A stretch of DNA of 64,000 nt from the NCBI RefSeq assembly GCF_020805785.1, contig NZ_JAJGZV010000004.1, positions 248,001 to 312,000 of the forward strand. The letters run 5' to 3'. The position numbers and the translations under genes were made by a program. Below the pieces are notes generated by a model. That model worked only from the letters and a program-made list of their open reading frames with translations. It searched no databases and had not been told where the DNA came from. Positions 42,810 to 50,676 of this stretch are shown in pieces. Numbering within the stretch: position 1 is the stretch's first letter; each line of letters starts with the position of its first letter. Origin of the DNA: Flavobacterium chungbukense (GTDB lineage Bacteria; Bacteroidota; Bacteroidia; Flavobacteriales; Flavobacteriaceae).

Positions 42810-43352
42810 ATGAGAAAACTCGAAAACAGTGAACTAGACCGCAAATCAATTGAAGATTTTAAGAAATCTGAAAAAACACCTCTAATATTAGTTTTAGACG
42901 ATATTAGAAGTCTGCATAATATTGGTTCTGTTTTTAGAACTGCCGATGCGTTTCTGATTGAAAAAATAATCTTATGCGGAATTACTGCAACTCCGCCAAA
43001 TAAAGAAATTCACAAAACTGCTCTTGGCGCAACCGAAACGGTAACGTGGGAACATCATGAAAATGTTTTGGAAGTTATTGAAAACTTAAAAAAAGAGAAT
43101 ATTTTAACTATGGCTATTGAACAAGTTGAAAGTTCTATTTTTCTTCAGGATTTCGAAATTAAAAAAGATCAAAAATATGCTTTAGTTTTTGGAAATGAAG
43201 TTTTTGGAGTTTCTCAAGAAGCCGTTGCTATTTGCGATGGATGTATTGAAATTCCACAACTCGGAACTAAACATTCTCTTAATATTTCTGTAAGTGCCGG
43301 AATTGTAGTTTGGGATTTGTTTCAAAAAATAAACTGGCCAAATAACAATTAA
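42810..43352 (+). CDS. TrmH/SpoU-family RNA methyltransferase
   Basis: This 180-residue SPOUT enzyme methylates the 2'-O of an RNA ribose using SAM. The three motifs are visible: motif 1 with NIGSVFRTADAF (~residue 40), motif 2 LVFGNEVFGVS and motif 3 IPQLGTKHSLNISVSAGIV. It lacks an extra N-terminal RNA-binding domain, so the target could be tRNA or rRNA. The start at 42810 (MRKLENSELDR) is used because an earlier TTG at 42795 is next to the terminator T-run. Confidence 0.9.
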   Translation: MRKLENSELDRKSIEDFKKSEKTPLILVLDDIRSLHNIGSVFRTADAFLIEKIILCGITATPPNKEIHKTALGATETVTWEHHENVLEVIENLKKENILTMAIEQVESSIFLQDFEIKKDQKYALVFGNEVFGVSQEAVAICDGCIEIPQLGTKHSLNISVSAGIVVWDLFQKINWPNNN

Positions 43353-43361
43353 AGAATATTT

Positions 43362-43378
43362 TCACATTATAAATGTGA
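43362..43378. terminator. Small hairpin after the TrmH-family gene
   Basis: TCACATT-ATA-AATGTGA is a 7-bp stem with T-rich flanks. A second palindrome (ATTTCTAAC at 43388-43396 with GTTAGAAAT at 43406-43414) lies just before the next gene and could be an operator. Confidence 0.5.
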
Positions 43379-43458
43379 TTTTAACATATTTCTAACGCAT
43401 TAAATGTTAGAAATATAAAAATATTTTTTTATTATTATAAAATTGATACTTTTATAAA

Positions 43459-46428
43459 ATGAAAAAATACATTTTCTTAAAAATATCAATTTTATTTATT
43501 TTACTGCTTTCCGGTTCTACCGGATTTGCACAATATACTTCCATTCCTGATCCTAACTTCGAACAAGCTTTGATTGATTTCGGGATTGACGTTGGTCCTA
43601 GAGATGGCCAGGTTTTAACATCAAGTGCTGTAAGCGTAATTAGTTTAAATATTTCCAACAGAGGAATTACAAACTTAAGTGGTATAGAAGATTTTGTTTC
43701 TTTAAAAGAATTGTATTGTGTTCAAAACCCAATATTTACTTTAGATCTTTCCAAAAATATCGCTTTGACCAATTTGAGTTGCAGCCTAACTCAGTTGTCT
43801 AGTTTAGATCTTTCTAAAAATGTTGCTTTAAAAGAATTTGAATGTGAAAAGACCAATTTAACCAGTTTGGATCTTTCTAAAAATATTGCACTTACAAAAC
43901 TATATTGCGCTGAGAATAAATTAACGATTTTAGATTTATCTAAAAATACACTGCTAGATTTTGTTCAATGTAACAAAAACCAAATAACTACCTTAGATGT
44001 TTCGACTTGTACTGTTTTAAATCATTTAAATTGTGGTGATAATCTAATAACGAGTCTTAACTTAAGTTCTAGTGCGATTTTAACCAATTTAGAATGTAGT
44101 AATAATAAATTATCAAGCTTAGATGTTACAAACAATCCTGCTTTAATTAATATTTATTGTAGCCACAACCAAATAACTGCATTAGATTTCTCCAAAAACA
44201 TAGCTATTGAACGTTTATTAATAGATGACAACCAGCTTACTAAATTGGATTTAAGAAACGGTAAAAACACTTTGCTTTCTATTGGTAATTTTAAAATAAA
44301 TAGTTCCCTCACCTGCATAGATGTTGATAACGAGATTTATTCGATGACAAATTGGTCAACTTATAAAGATGGAAGCGCTTTTTATTCTAACGATTGCAGC
44401 AAAGTTATTTACAGCATACCAGAATTAAACGCAACAGGAGACCAAACTTACTGTCCAGGTTCTGAAATAAAGATAGTAGAAACATTTTCAATTGCGCACG
44501 ATCCAAACGAAACAGGAACAACAGCTGGTTATGTTCAAATTTCTTCTGGTTATTCTAGCGGAGATCAGCTTCTGCTTTCAAATTCAACTGCGTATCCAAC
44601 AATCGTAACGCAATGGGATGATGTAGCTGGAAAACTAACAATTACCAAATCAAACGGAAGCGAGATTTTATACTCTGATTTAGAATCGATTATAAAAGAC
44701 ATTGTATTTTCAAATCCTTCTGCAACAATATCTGGCACAAAAACTTTTTCAATAACAATTGGAAAAGCTAATTTTTTGGCCTCTACAGGTCACTTTTACA
44801 TGTACATTCCTATCGCTGGCATTAGATGGTCTACTGCAAAAGCAGAAGCAGAAACTCTTGTATATTATGGACTTAAAGGATATTTGGCCACAATTTTATC
44901 TGCGGACGAAGCAAAATTAGTTGGAGAACAAGCTTCTGGAACTGGATGGATTGGCGGAAGTGATGCCGAAACTGAAGGTGTTTGGAAATGGGTTACAGGT
45001 CCTGAAGCTGGAACTATTTTTTGGAATGGAAATGCAAATGGTTCAACTCCCAATTTTGCCTTTTGGAATACTGGAGAGCCAAATCAGAGAGGCGATGAAG
45101 ATTATGCCCATATTACACAACCAGGAGTTGGAATTAAAGGCTCTTGGAACGACATCTCAAACACAGGAGATCCTACTGGTAATTACCAGCCAAAAGGCTA
45201 CGTTGTTGAGTTTGGAGGAATGCCTGGCGAAGCTCCGGTAAAAATTGCCGCGAGCACCAAAATCACAATTCCAGTTGCAACGCCTGCTGCAAATCCGAGT
45301 CCGCTTTGTGATTTTGGAAGCTTTAATTTTAGCGCAACTGCGACTGCTGGAGCAACAATTAGTTGGTATGACGCCGCAACTGGAGGAAATTTATTAGGAA
45401 CTGGAAATACTTATACAACTCCAACAATAAACACAACAACAACTTATTATGTAGATGCTGGCTGCGAAGTAAATCGTAAACCTGTTATTGCTACTATAAA
45501 TCAAACTCCAAATAACCCAACTGCTACTAACACAACCGTTTCTAGATGCGGTGCAGGAACGGTAACTCTTGAAGCTTTATCAAATATTGGAACAATCAAT
45601 TGGTTTACTGCTTCAACTGGAGGAACAAGTATCTTTACAGGAAGCAATTTCATAACTCCTTCTATTTCTTCCAATACAACTTATTATGCCGAAGCTTCGA
45701 GCAATGGATGTATAAATCCTAATAGAACCGCTATCGACATTATTATTTATGCACCGCCAGTTGTTACCGACGAAACTTTGACTTTATGCCAATTTGAAAC
45801 CATAACTCTTGATGCTGGAATTTCTGGAATGAATTATTTATGGTCTAACGGAACGACAACTCAAACTACTACCGTAAATACAGGAGGAACTTATACCGTT
45901 GATGTAACAAGCCCAGCACCAGAAAATTGTACAAGCAAAAAAACAATCGTTGTTGAAGAACACAAAATTCCGCAAATAGACCGTGTAAATGTAGAAGGAA
46001 CAAGAGCCATTATTTTCCCTGTTAAAGCAGAAGATTATTTTGAATATTCGGTAGACGGAATTAATTATCAAGCTTCTAACATTTTCTACGATGTTCCTGC
46101 TGGATTACATACTGCATATATACGAGAAAAAAGCGGTTGCGGCGAACACACCAAACAATTTGTAGTACTTGTTTTCCCTCCTTTCTTTACTCCAAACAAT
46201 GATACTTATAATGATGTTTGGGAAGTAACCGGAATGGAAAATTATCCGCAAGCACAAGTAACCATTTATGATCGATATGGAAAGCTGGTAGCGCAATTAA
46301 GTAAATCTAAAATGACCTGGGACGGTACTTTTAACCAAACTCCTCTTCCTTCTTCAGATTATTGGTATGCTTTAAAAATAGATGATACAATGCCAATTTT
46401 AAAAGGGCATTTTACTTTGAAAAGATAG
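43459..46428 (+). CDS. T9SS type B sorted adhesin-like protein (LRR, C-type lectin and Ig-like repeats)
   Basis: This 989-residue secreted protein has a signal peptide (~1-25, ending FAQ). Residues ~60-300 hold leucine-rich repeats of about 21 residues (LDLSKNIALTKLYC and similar). Residues ~440-590 form a C-type-lectin-like domain (GYLATILSADEA, GWIGGSDAETEGVWKW, NTGEPN). Residues ~605-870 hold Ig-like/PKD-type repeats (TISWYDAATGG, TINWFTASTGG, YLWSNGTTT). A type B T9SS C-terminal domain (~890-989) ends FFTPNNDTYND to GHFTLKR. It is likely exported through the T9SS and cell-attached or released; binding partners are not predictable. Confidence 0.92.
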   Translation: MKKYIFLKISILFILLLSGSTGFAQYTSIPDPNFEQALIDFGIDVGPRDGQVLTSSAVSVISLNISNRGITNLSGIEDFVSLKELYCVQNPIFTLDLSKNIALTNLSCSLTQLSSLDLSKNVALKEFECEKTNLTSLDLSKNIALTKLYCAENKLTILDLSKNTLLDFVQCNKNQITTLDVSTCTVLNHLNCGDNLITSLNLSSSAILTNLECSNNKLSSLDVTNNPALINIYCSHNQITALDFSKNIAIERLLIDDNQLTKLDLRNGKNTLLSIGNFKINSSLTCIDVDNEIYSMTNWSTYKDGSAFYSNDCSKVIYSIPELNATGDQTYCPGSEIKIVETFSIAHDPNETGTTAGYVQISSGYSSGDQLLLSNSTAYPTIVTQWDDVAGKLTITKSNGSEILYSDLESIIKDIVFSNPSATISGTKTFSITIGKANFLASTGHFYMYIPIAGIRWSTAKAEAETLVYYGLKGYLATILSADEAKLVGEQASGTGWIGGSDAETEGVWKWVTGPEAGTIFWNGNANGSTPNFAFWNTGEPNQRGDEDYAHITQPGVGIKGSWNDISNTGDPTGNYQPKGYVVEFGGMPGEAPVKIAASTKITIPVATPAANPSPLCDFGSFNFSATATAGATISWYDAATGGNLLGTGNTYTTPTINTTTTYYVDAGCEVNRKPVIATINQTPNNPTATNTTVSRCGAGTVTLEALSNIGTINWFTASTGGTSIFTGSNFITPSISSNTTYYAEASSNGCINPNRTAIDIIIYAPPVVTDETLTLCQFETITLDAGISGMNYLWSNGTTTQTTTVNTGGTYTVDVTSPAPENCTSKKTIVVEEHKIPQIDRVNVEGTRAIIFPVKAEDYFEYSVDGINYQASNIFYDVPAGLHTAYIREKSGCGEHTKQFVVLVFPPFFTPNNDTYNDVWEVTGMENYPQAQVTIYDRYGKLVAQLSKSKMTWDGTFNQTPLPSSDYWYALKIDDTMPILKGHFTLKR

Positions 46429-46520
46429 TTTTTAATGAGAGAATATATCAATTTGATAATTAGATAATTTTAAAAAATGCAAAAATAATTATCAAATTTT
46501 CTAATTTTCTAATTGACACA

Positions 46521-47654
46521 TTAGCGTAGCTTTTTCTTGATTTCGTTTAAAATAAAAATATAGTCTTCGTGTCTTTTTACAAAATCACGATCAGAAACAT
46601 CCACAATCAAAACATTCAAATCTGTTTGCGATTTTATGTATTCTAAATAACCATTATTGATTTTTTCTAAATAAGAAGCCTTTATATTTTGTTCGTAAGC
46701 ACGCCCGCGTTTTTTGATGTTTTGCAAAAGGCGTTCGGTATTCTGATACAGATAAACATATAGATCTGGTTTTGGCATTTCTTTGTAAATAATATCGAAT
46801 AAATTTCTATAAAGACGATATTCATCTTCCTGCAACGTAATTTTCGCAAAAATCAATGACTTGAAAATATGATAATCGGCTACAATAAAATCTTTAAACA
46901 AATCAAATTGCGCCAAATCATCTGATAATTGCTGGTAACGGTCGGCCAGAAAAGACATTTCTAAAGGAAAAGCATATCGGTTTTGATCCTTATAAAATTT
47001 AGGCAAAAACGGATTATCAGCAAATCTTTCTAAAACTGTTTTTCCGTTAAAATCTTCTGCTATCTTATGAACTAAAGTAGTTTTTCCAGCACCAATATTG
47101 CCTTCAAAAGCAACATAATTAAATTGGTTTAACGAAATTTCATCAAGCGGGCTTTTCAAATCTTGCACTACTGTACAAACACTGTCATCTGGTGTAGTAG
47201 CAATTAATTCAGAAATTGTTTTTTGAAGGATTGGATGTTTCCAATTTAATTTCAAATCCTGTATCGGAAGTAATACAAAATTTCTGTTCTGCATTAAAGG
47301 ATGCGGAACCTGAAGTTTTTCTGAATCAATAATTTCATCATCAAAAACAATCAAATCAACATCTATAATTCTAGATTGATAACCTTCTTGATTCGAACGG
47401 ATTCTTCCTAGCTCCTTTTCAACTTTTAAAATCTGATTTAAAATCTTTTGTGCAGATGAATTCGTGTATAAAAGAAGTGCACAATTATAAAAAGCATCAC
47501 TTTCAAAACCCCATGCAGGAGTTTCATAAAGTTTTGAAACTTTGATAACAGACCCAACTTTTTGATGGATTAAATCAATACAATTTTGGATATTTTCTAG
47601 TCTGCTGCCTTGGTTGCTGCCTATCGATAAAACGACTTGATGCTGTAATTTCAT
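46521..47654 (-). CDS. folK: FolK-deoxynucleoside kinase fusion
   Basis: This 377-residue protein joins two enzymes. Residues ~1-160 are 2-amino-4-hydroxy-6-hydroxymethyldihydropteridine diphosphokinase (SIGSNQGSRLENI, RIIDVDLIVF at 95-104 and PHPL), the folate-pathway enzyme. Residues ~175-377 are a deoxynucleoside kinase with P-loop EGNIGAGKTT (184-193) and a later ERF and RAYEQN lid motif. The linker is short. The two steps are in folate and nucleotide salvage, linked through thymidylate synthesis. A fusion of this kind is known in Bacteroidota. Confidence 0.92.
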   Translation of the reverse strand: MKLQHQVVLSIGSNQGSRLENIQNCIDLIHQKVGSVIKVSKLYETPAWGFESDAFYNCALLLYTNSSAQKILNQILKVEKELGRIRSNQEGYQSRIIDVDLIVFDDEIIDSEKLQVPHPLMQNRNFVLLPIQDLKLNWKHPILQKTISELIATTPDDSVCTVVQDLKSPLDEISLNQFNYVAFEGNIGAGKTTLVHKIAEDFNGKTVLERFADNPFLPKFYKDQNRYAFPLEMSFLADRYQQLSDDLAQFDLFKDFIVADYHIFKSLIFAKITLQEDEYRLYRNLFDIIYKEMPKPDLYVYLYQNTERLLQNIKKRGRAYEQNIKASYLEKINNGYLEYIKSQTDLNVLIVDVSDRDFVKRHEDYIFILNEIKKKLR

Positions 47655-47662
47655 AATTAATG

Positions 47663-47695
47663 CAAATTAACTAAAACTATTTTAGAATTAACCAA
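47663..47695 (-). promoter_or_regulatory. Promoter of the folK fusion
   Basis: On the minus strand TTG (47693-47695) and TTAATTTG (47663-47670, 7 of 8) are 22 bases apart. Confidence 0.5.
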
Positions 47696-47792
47696 TATAT
47701 TTGTGAAACGACATCTGGATTTAATCATAAATTTTAGATTTCTAATTTGTAACACTTTGCACTTTTTTGCTACTTATTAAAAAAATATACAC

Positions 47793-49550
47793 ATGAAGTT
47801 TTTAGGAAATGTACTTGCCACCGTTATTGGTATTTTTGTATTTATGATGCTCTTCTTTTTTGGAGTAATTTTTATTGGCGCTCTTTTTGGCAGTGACAAT
47901 ACCGTTTCTGTTAAATCTGATTCGGTTATCGAATTGAATTTAAAAGAAATCAAAAATGATTACGCAGGAAAATATAAAGATCCTTGGGTAAGTGTCTTCT
48001 CAGACAAAAAAGGAATTGGTTTAACCGACGTAATCAATGCTATTGATGCTGCAAAAACTGATGACAACATCAAAGGAATTTCTATTTTAAATGACGAATC
48101 TTCACTAGGTCTTGCACAATATAAAGACTTAAGAAATGCTCTTGAAAGATTTAAAAAATCGGGAAAATTTGTTTGGGCTTATGCGAATACGTATTCTCAG
48201 AAAGAATATTATTTAAATTCTGTTGCTAATACAGTCTACATCAATCCAGCGGGAGATTTAGACTTTAAAGGTCTTTCTTCTGAAGTAATGTTTTTCAAAG
48301 ATTTTCAGGATAAATCGGGTATTCATATGGAAGTCATTCGCCACGGAAAATACAAAAGTGCGGTTGAACCTTTCTTAGAAAACAAAATGAGTGATGCCAA
48401 TAGAGAACAAATGACCGCGCTATTAAACTCTATCTGGACAACTGTTTCAACTGATATTTCAAAAAGTAGAAATATTCCGTTACCGAAATTAAACGAAATC
48501 GCAAACGGTCTTTTAGCTAGAACGCCCGAAATGGCAAAACAACAACATTTAGTTGATGTTGTTGCTTACGAAGATGTTTACCACAATGCTATTAAAAAAG
48601 CGTTGAAAGTAAAAGGAGACGAAGATTACAACAAAATTTCAATTTCAGATTACACTCAAAACAACGTTACCACTGCTTTAGCTAATACCGCAACAGATGA
48701 GATTGCAATTATTTACGCACAAGGCGAAATTGGCAGCGGTGAAGGTGATGTAAATACTATTGGTGAAGGTTCTATGCGTCGTTCTTTGCAAGAAGCTAGA
48801 AAGAATGACGATGTTAAAGCAATTGTTCTAAGAATTGACAGTCCAGGAGGAAGTGCTCTAACTTCTGATTTAATCTGGAGAGAAATTGAAATTACTAAAA
48901 AAGTAAAACCAGTTGTGGTTTCTATGGGAAATTATGCGGCTTCTGGAGGTTATTATATTGCTTGTAATGCCAATACAATTTTTGCCGAAAACAACACAAT
49001 TACAGGTTCTATTGGAGTTTTCGGAATGCTTCCGAACTTTAGTCCGCTTGCGAATAGATTAGGAATCAATTCTGAACAAGTTAAAACTCATGAGAATTCA
49101 TCAAATTACAGTCCGTTTGTGCCTGTTGACGAAAAATTTAAAGCTTTTACTTTAGAAGGAGTTGAGAAAATATACAACACTTTTGTTACGCATGTAGCGG
49201 AAGGCAGAAAAATGACTTTCGAACAAGTTGACGCAATTGCTCAAGGTAGAGTTTGGTCTGGAACAGAAGCTAAAAAATTAGGATTAGTGGACAAAATTGG
49301 CGGATTGAATGATGCCATTGCAGAAGCAGCCCGAATTGCCAAAATAAAAACATATAGCACTCAAAATTATCCTGAATACGAAAAGACTTTTAATGACTTA
49401 ATTTCAGGTTTACCTTTTGCAAAATCTAAAGAAGCTTTCTTAAAAGAAGAAATTGGAGAAGAAAACTATCTTCTTATTGAGCAAGTAAAGAAATTTCAAA
49501 AACAAAAAGGCGTTCAAGCAATTATGCCTTACGGAATCAACATTTACTAA
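47793..49550 (+). CDS. sppA: Signal peptide peptidase SppA (long form)
   Basis: SppA degrades signal peptides left in the membrane. The 585-residue protein is the 67-kDa, two-domain form with an N-terminal membrane anchor (~5-30). The catalytic dyad is visible: K188 (HGKYKSAVEPF) in the N-domain and S384 (NYAASGGYYIA) in the C-domain. DSPGGSALTSD also matches. An alpha/beta hydrolase gene follows 12 bases later and is probably co-transcribed. Confidence 0.95.
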   Translation: MKFLGNVLATVIGIFVFMMLFFFGVIFIGALFGSDNTVSVKSDSVIELNLKEIKNDYAGKYKDPWVSVFSDKKGIGLTDVINAIDAAKTDDNIKGISILNDESSLGLAQYKDLRNALERFKKSGKFVWAYANTYSQKEYYLNSVANTVYINPAGDLDFKGLSSEVMFFKDFQDKSGIHMEVIRHGKYKSAVEPFLENKMSDANREQMTALLNSIWTTVSTDISKSRNIPLPKLNEIANGLLARTPEMAKQQHLVDVVAYEDVYHNAIKKALKVKGDEDYNKISISDYTQNNVTTALANTATDEIAIIYAQGEIGSGEGDVNTIGEGSMRRSLQEARKNDDVKAIVLRIDSPGGSALTSDLIWREIEITKKVKPVVVSMGNYAASGGYYIACNANTIFAENNTITGSIGVFGMLPNFSPLANRLGINSEQVKTHENSSNYSPFVPVDEKFKAFTLEGVEKIYNTFVTHVAEGRKMTFEQVDAIAQGRVWSGTEAKKLGLVDKIGGLNDAIAEAARIAKIKTYSTQNYPEYEKTFNDLISGLPFAKSKEAFLKEEIGEENYLLIEQVKKFQKQKGVQAIMPYGINIY

Positions 49551-49562
49551 TTAGATGAAGAA

Positions 49563-50510
49563 ATGAACAAAATAATTCTTTTTTTAACGGTTTTGTTTTT
49601 GAGTGTTTTAAATGCTCAAACCAAAAAAGAAATTACTTTTAAGGAAAGTCCGGCGATACTTAAAATCAACAACGACCAAATTTACGGAACGTTGACTACG
49701 CCAGATTTAACCAAGAAAGTTCCAGTTGCGTTGATTATTGCGGGTTCTGGACCAACAGACAGAAACGGAAATAATCCGATGATGAAAAACAATTCATTGA
49801 AAATGTTAGCAGAGGCGCTGGCAAAAGACGGAATTGCATCTTTACGATATGATAAAAGAGCCATCGGAGAAAGTAAAGCTGCTGGAGGTTCAGAGAGCAG
49901 TTTGGTTTTTGAAAATTATATTCAAGACGCAAAAAGCTGGATAAACTATTTAAAACAAGATAAACGTTTTTCTAAAATCATTATCATTGGTCATAGCGAA
50001 GGTTCCTTAATCGGAATGGTTGCCAGTACAAAGGCAGATAAGTTTGTTTCAATTGCAGGCGCTGGAGAACCAGCAGATCAAATTATAAAAACACAGATTG
50101 CTGCAAAAAAAATGAAACAATTGGACGACATGACTTTTCCAATTATTGATAGTTTAAAAAATGGATTTCAGGTTAAAAAGGTAGACCCAATGTTAAATGC
50201 ACTTTTCAGACCAAGTGTTCAACCCTATTTAATTTCGTGGTTCAAATACAATCCGCAAACGGAAATAAGCAAACTGACAATTCCGGTTTTAATTTTACAA
50301 GGAAACAATGATTTGCAAATTGCAGTTAAGGATGCCGAAAATTTATCTAAAGCCAATAAAAGTGCTGAAATGGCGATTATTGACAAAATGAATCACATGA
50401 TGAAAATCATTGATGGTGATCAAAATGCAAATATGGCAAGCTATAACAACGAAACACTTCCGTTATCGGAAACACTCGTCGAGAAAATTGTTTCATTTAT
50501 TCAGAAATAA
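49563..50510 (+). CDS. Alpha/beta hydrolase (secreted)
   Basis: This 315-residue hydrolase has a signal peptide (~1-18, ending LNAQ). The nucleophile motif is GHSEGS, preceded by IAGSGPTDRNGN (oxyanion loop). The acid-side segment ILQGNNDLQI and the histidine in KMNHMMK complete the triad. Substrate is unknown; esterase or dipeptidyl-type activity is possible. It directly follows sppA. Confidence 0.88.
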   Translation: MNKIILFLTVLFLSVLNAQTKKEITFKESPAILKINNDQIYGTLTTPDLTKKVPVALIIAGSGPTDRNGNNPMMKNNSLKMLAEALAKDGIASLRYDKRAIGESKAAGGSESSLVFENYIQDAKSWINYLKQDKRFSKIIIIGHSEGSLIGMVASTKADKFVSIAGAGEPADQIIKTQIAAKKMKQLDDMTFPIIDSLKNGFQVKKVDPMLNALFRPSVQPYLISWFKYNPQTEISKLTIPVLILQGNNDLQIAVKDAENLSKANKSAEMAIIDKMNHMMKIIDGDQNANMASYNNETLPLSETLVEKIVSFIQK

Positions 50511-50529
50511 TTAAAATAAACAAGATCTA

Positions 50530-50563
50530 AAATCCGTTTGAAGTAGTTTCGAACGGATTTTTT
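50530..50563 (+). terminator. Terminator of the sppA operon
   Basis: AAATCCGTT and AACGGATTT form a stem followed by T-rich sequence. Confidence 0.85.
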
Positions 50564-50610
50564 ATTTAATAAAACATAGAGTTATTCTTACAATTTAAGA
50601 AAACTTTATC

Positions 50611-50640
50611 TTGAGACTCTTGTAAAAAAAACTATTTTTG
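50611..50640 (+). promoter_or_regulatory. Promoter of the AsmA-like gene
   Basis: TTG (50611-50613) and TATTTTTG (50633-50640) are 19 bases apart. Confidence 0.65.
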
Positions 50641-50676
50641 CAAGGTCGATTTTAAGAAACCCTCAAATCTAATTAT

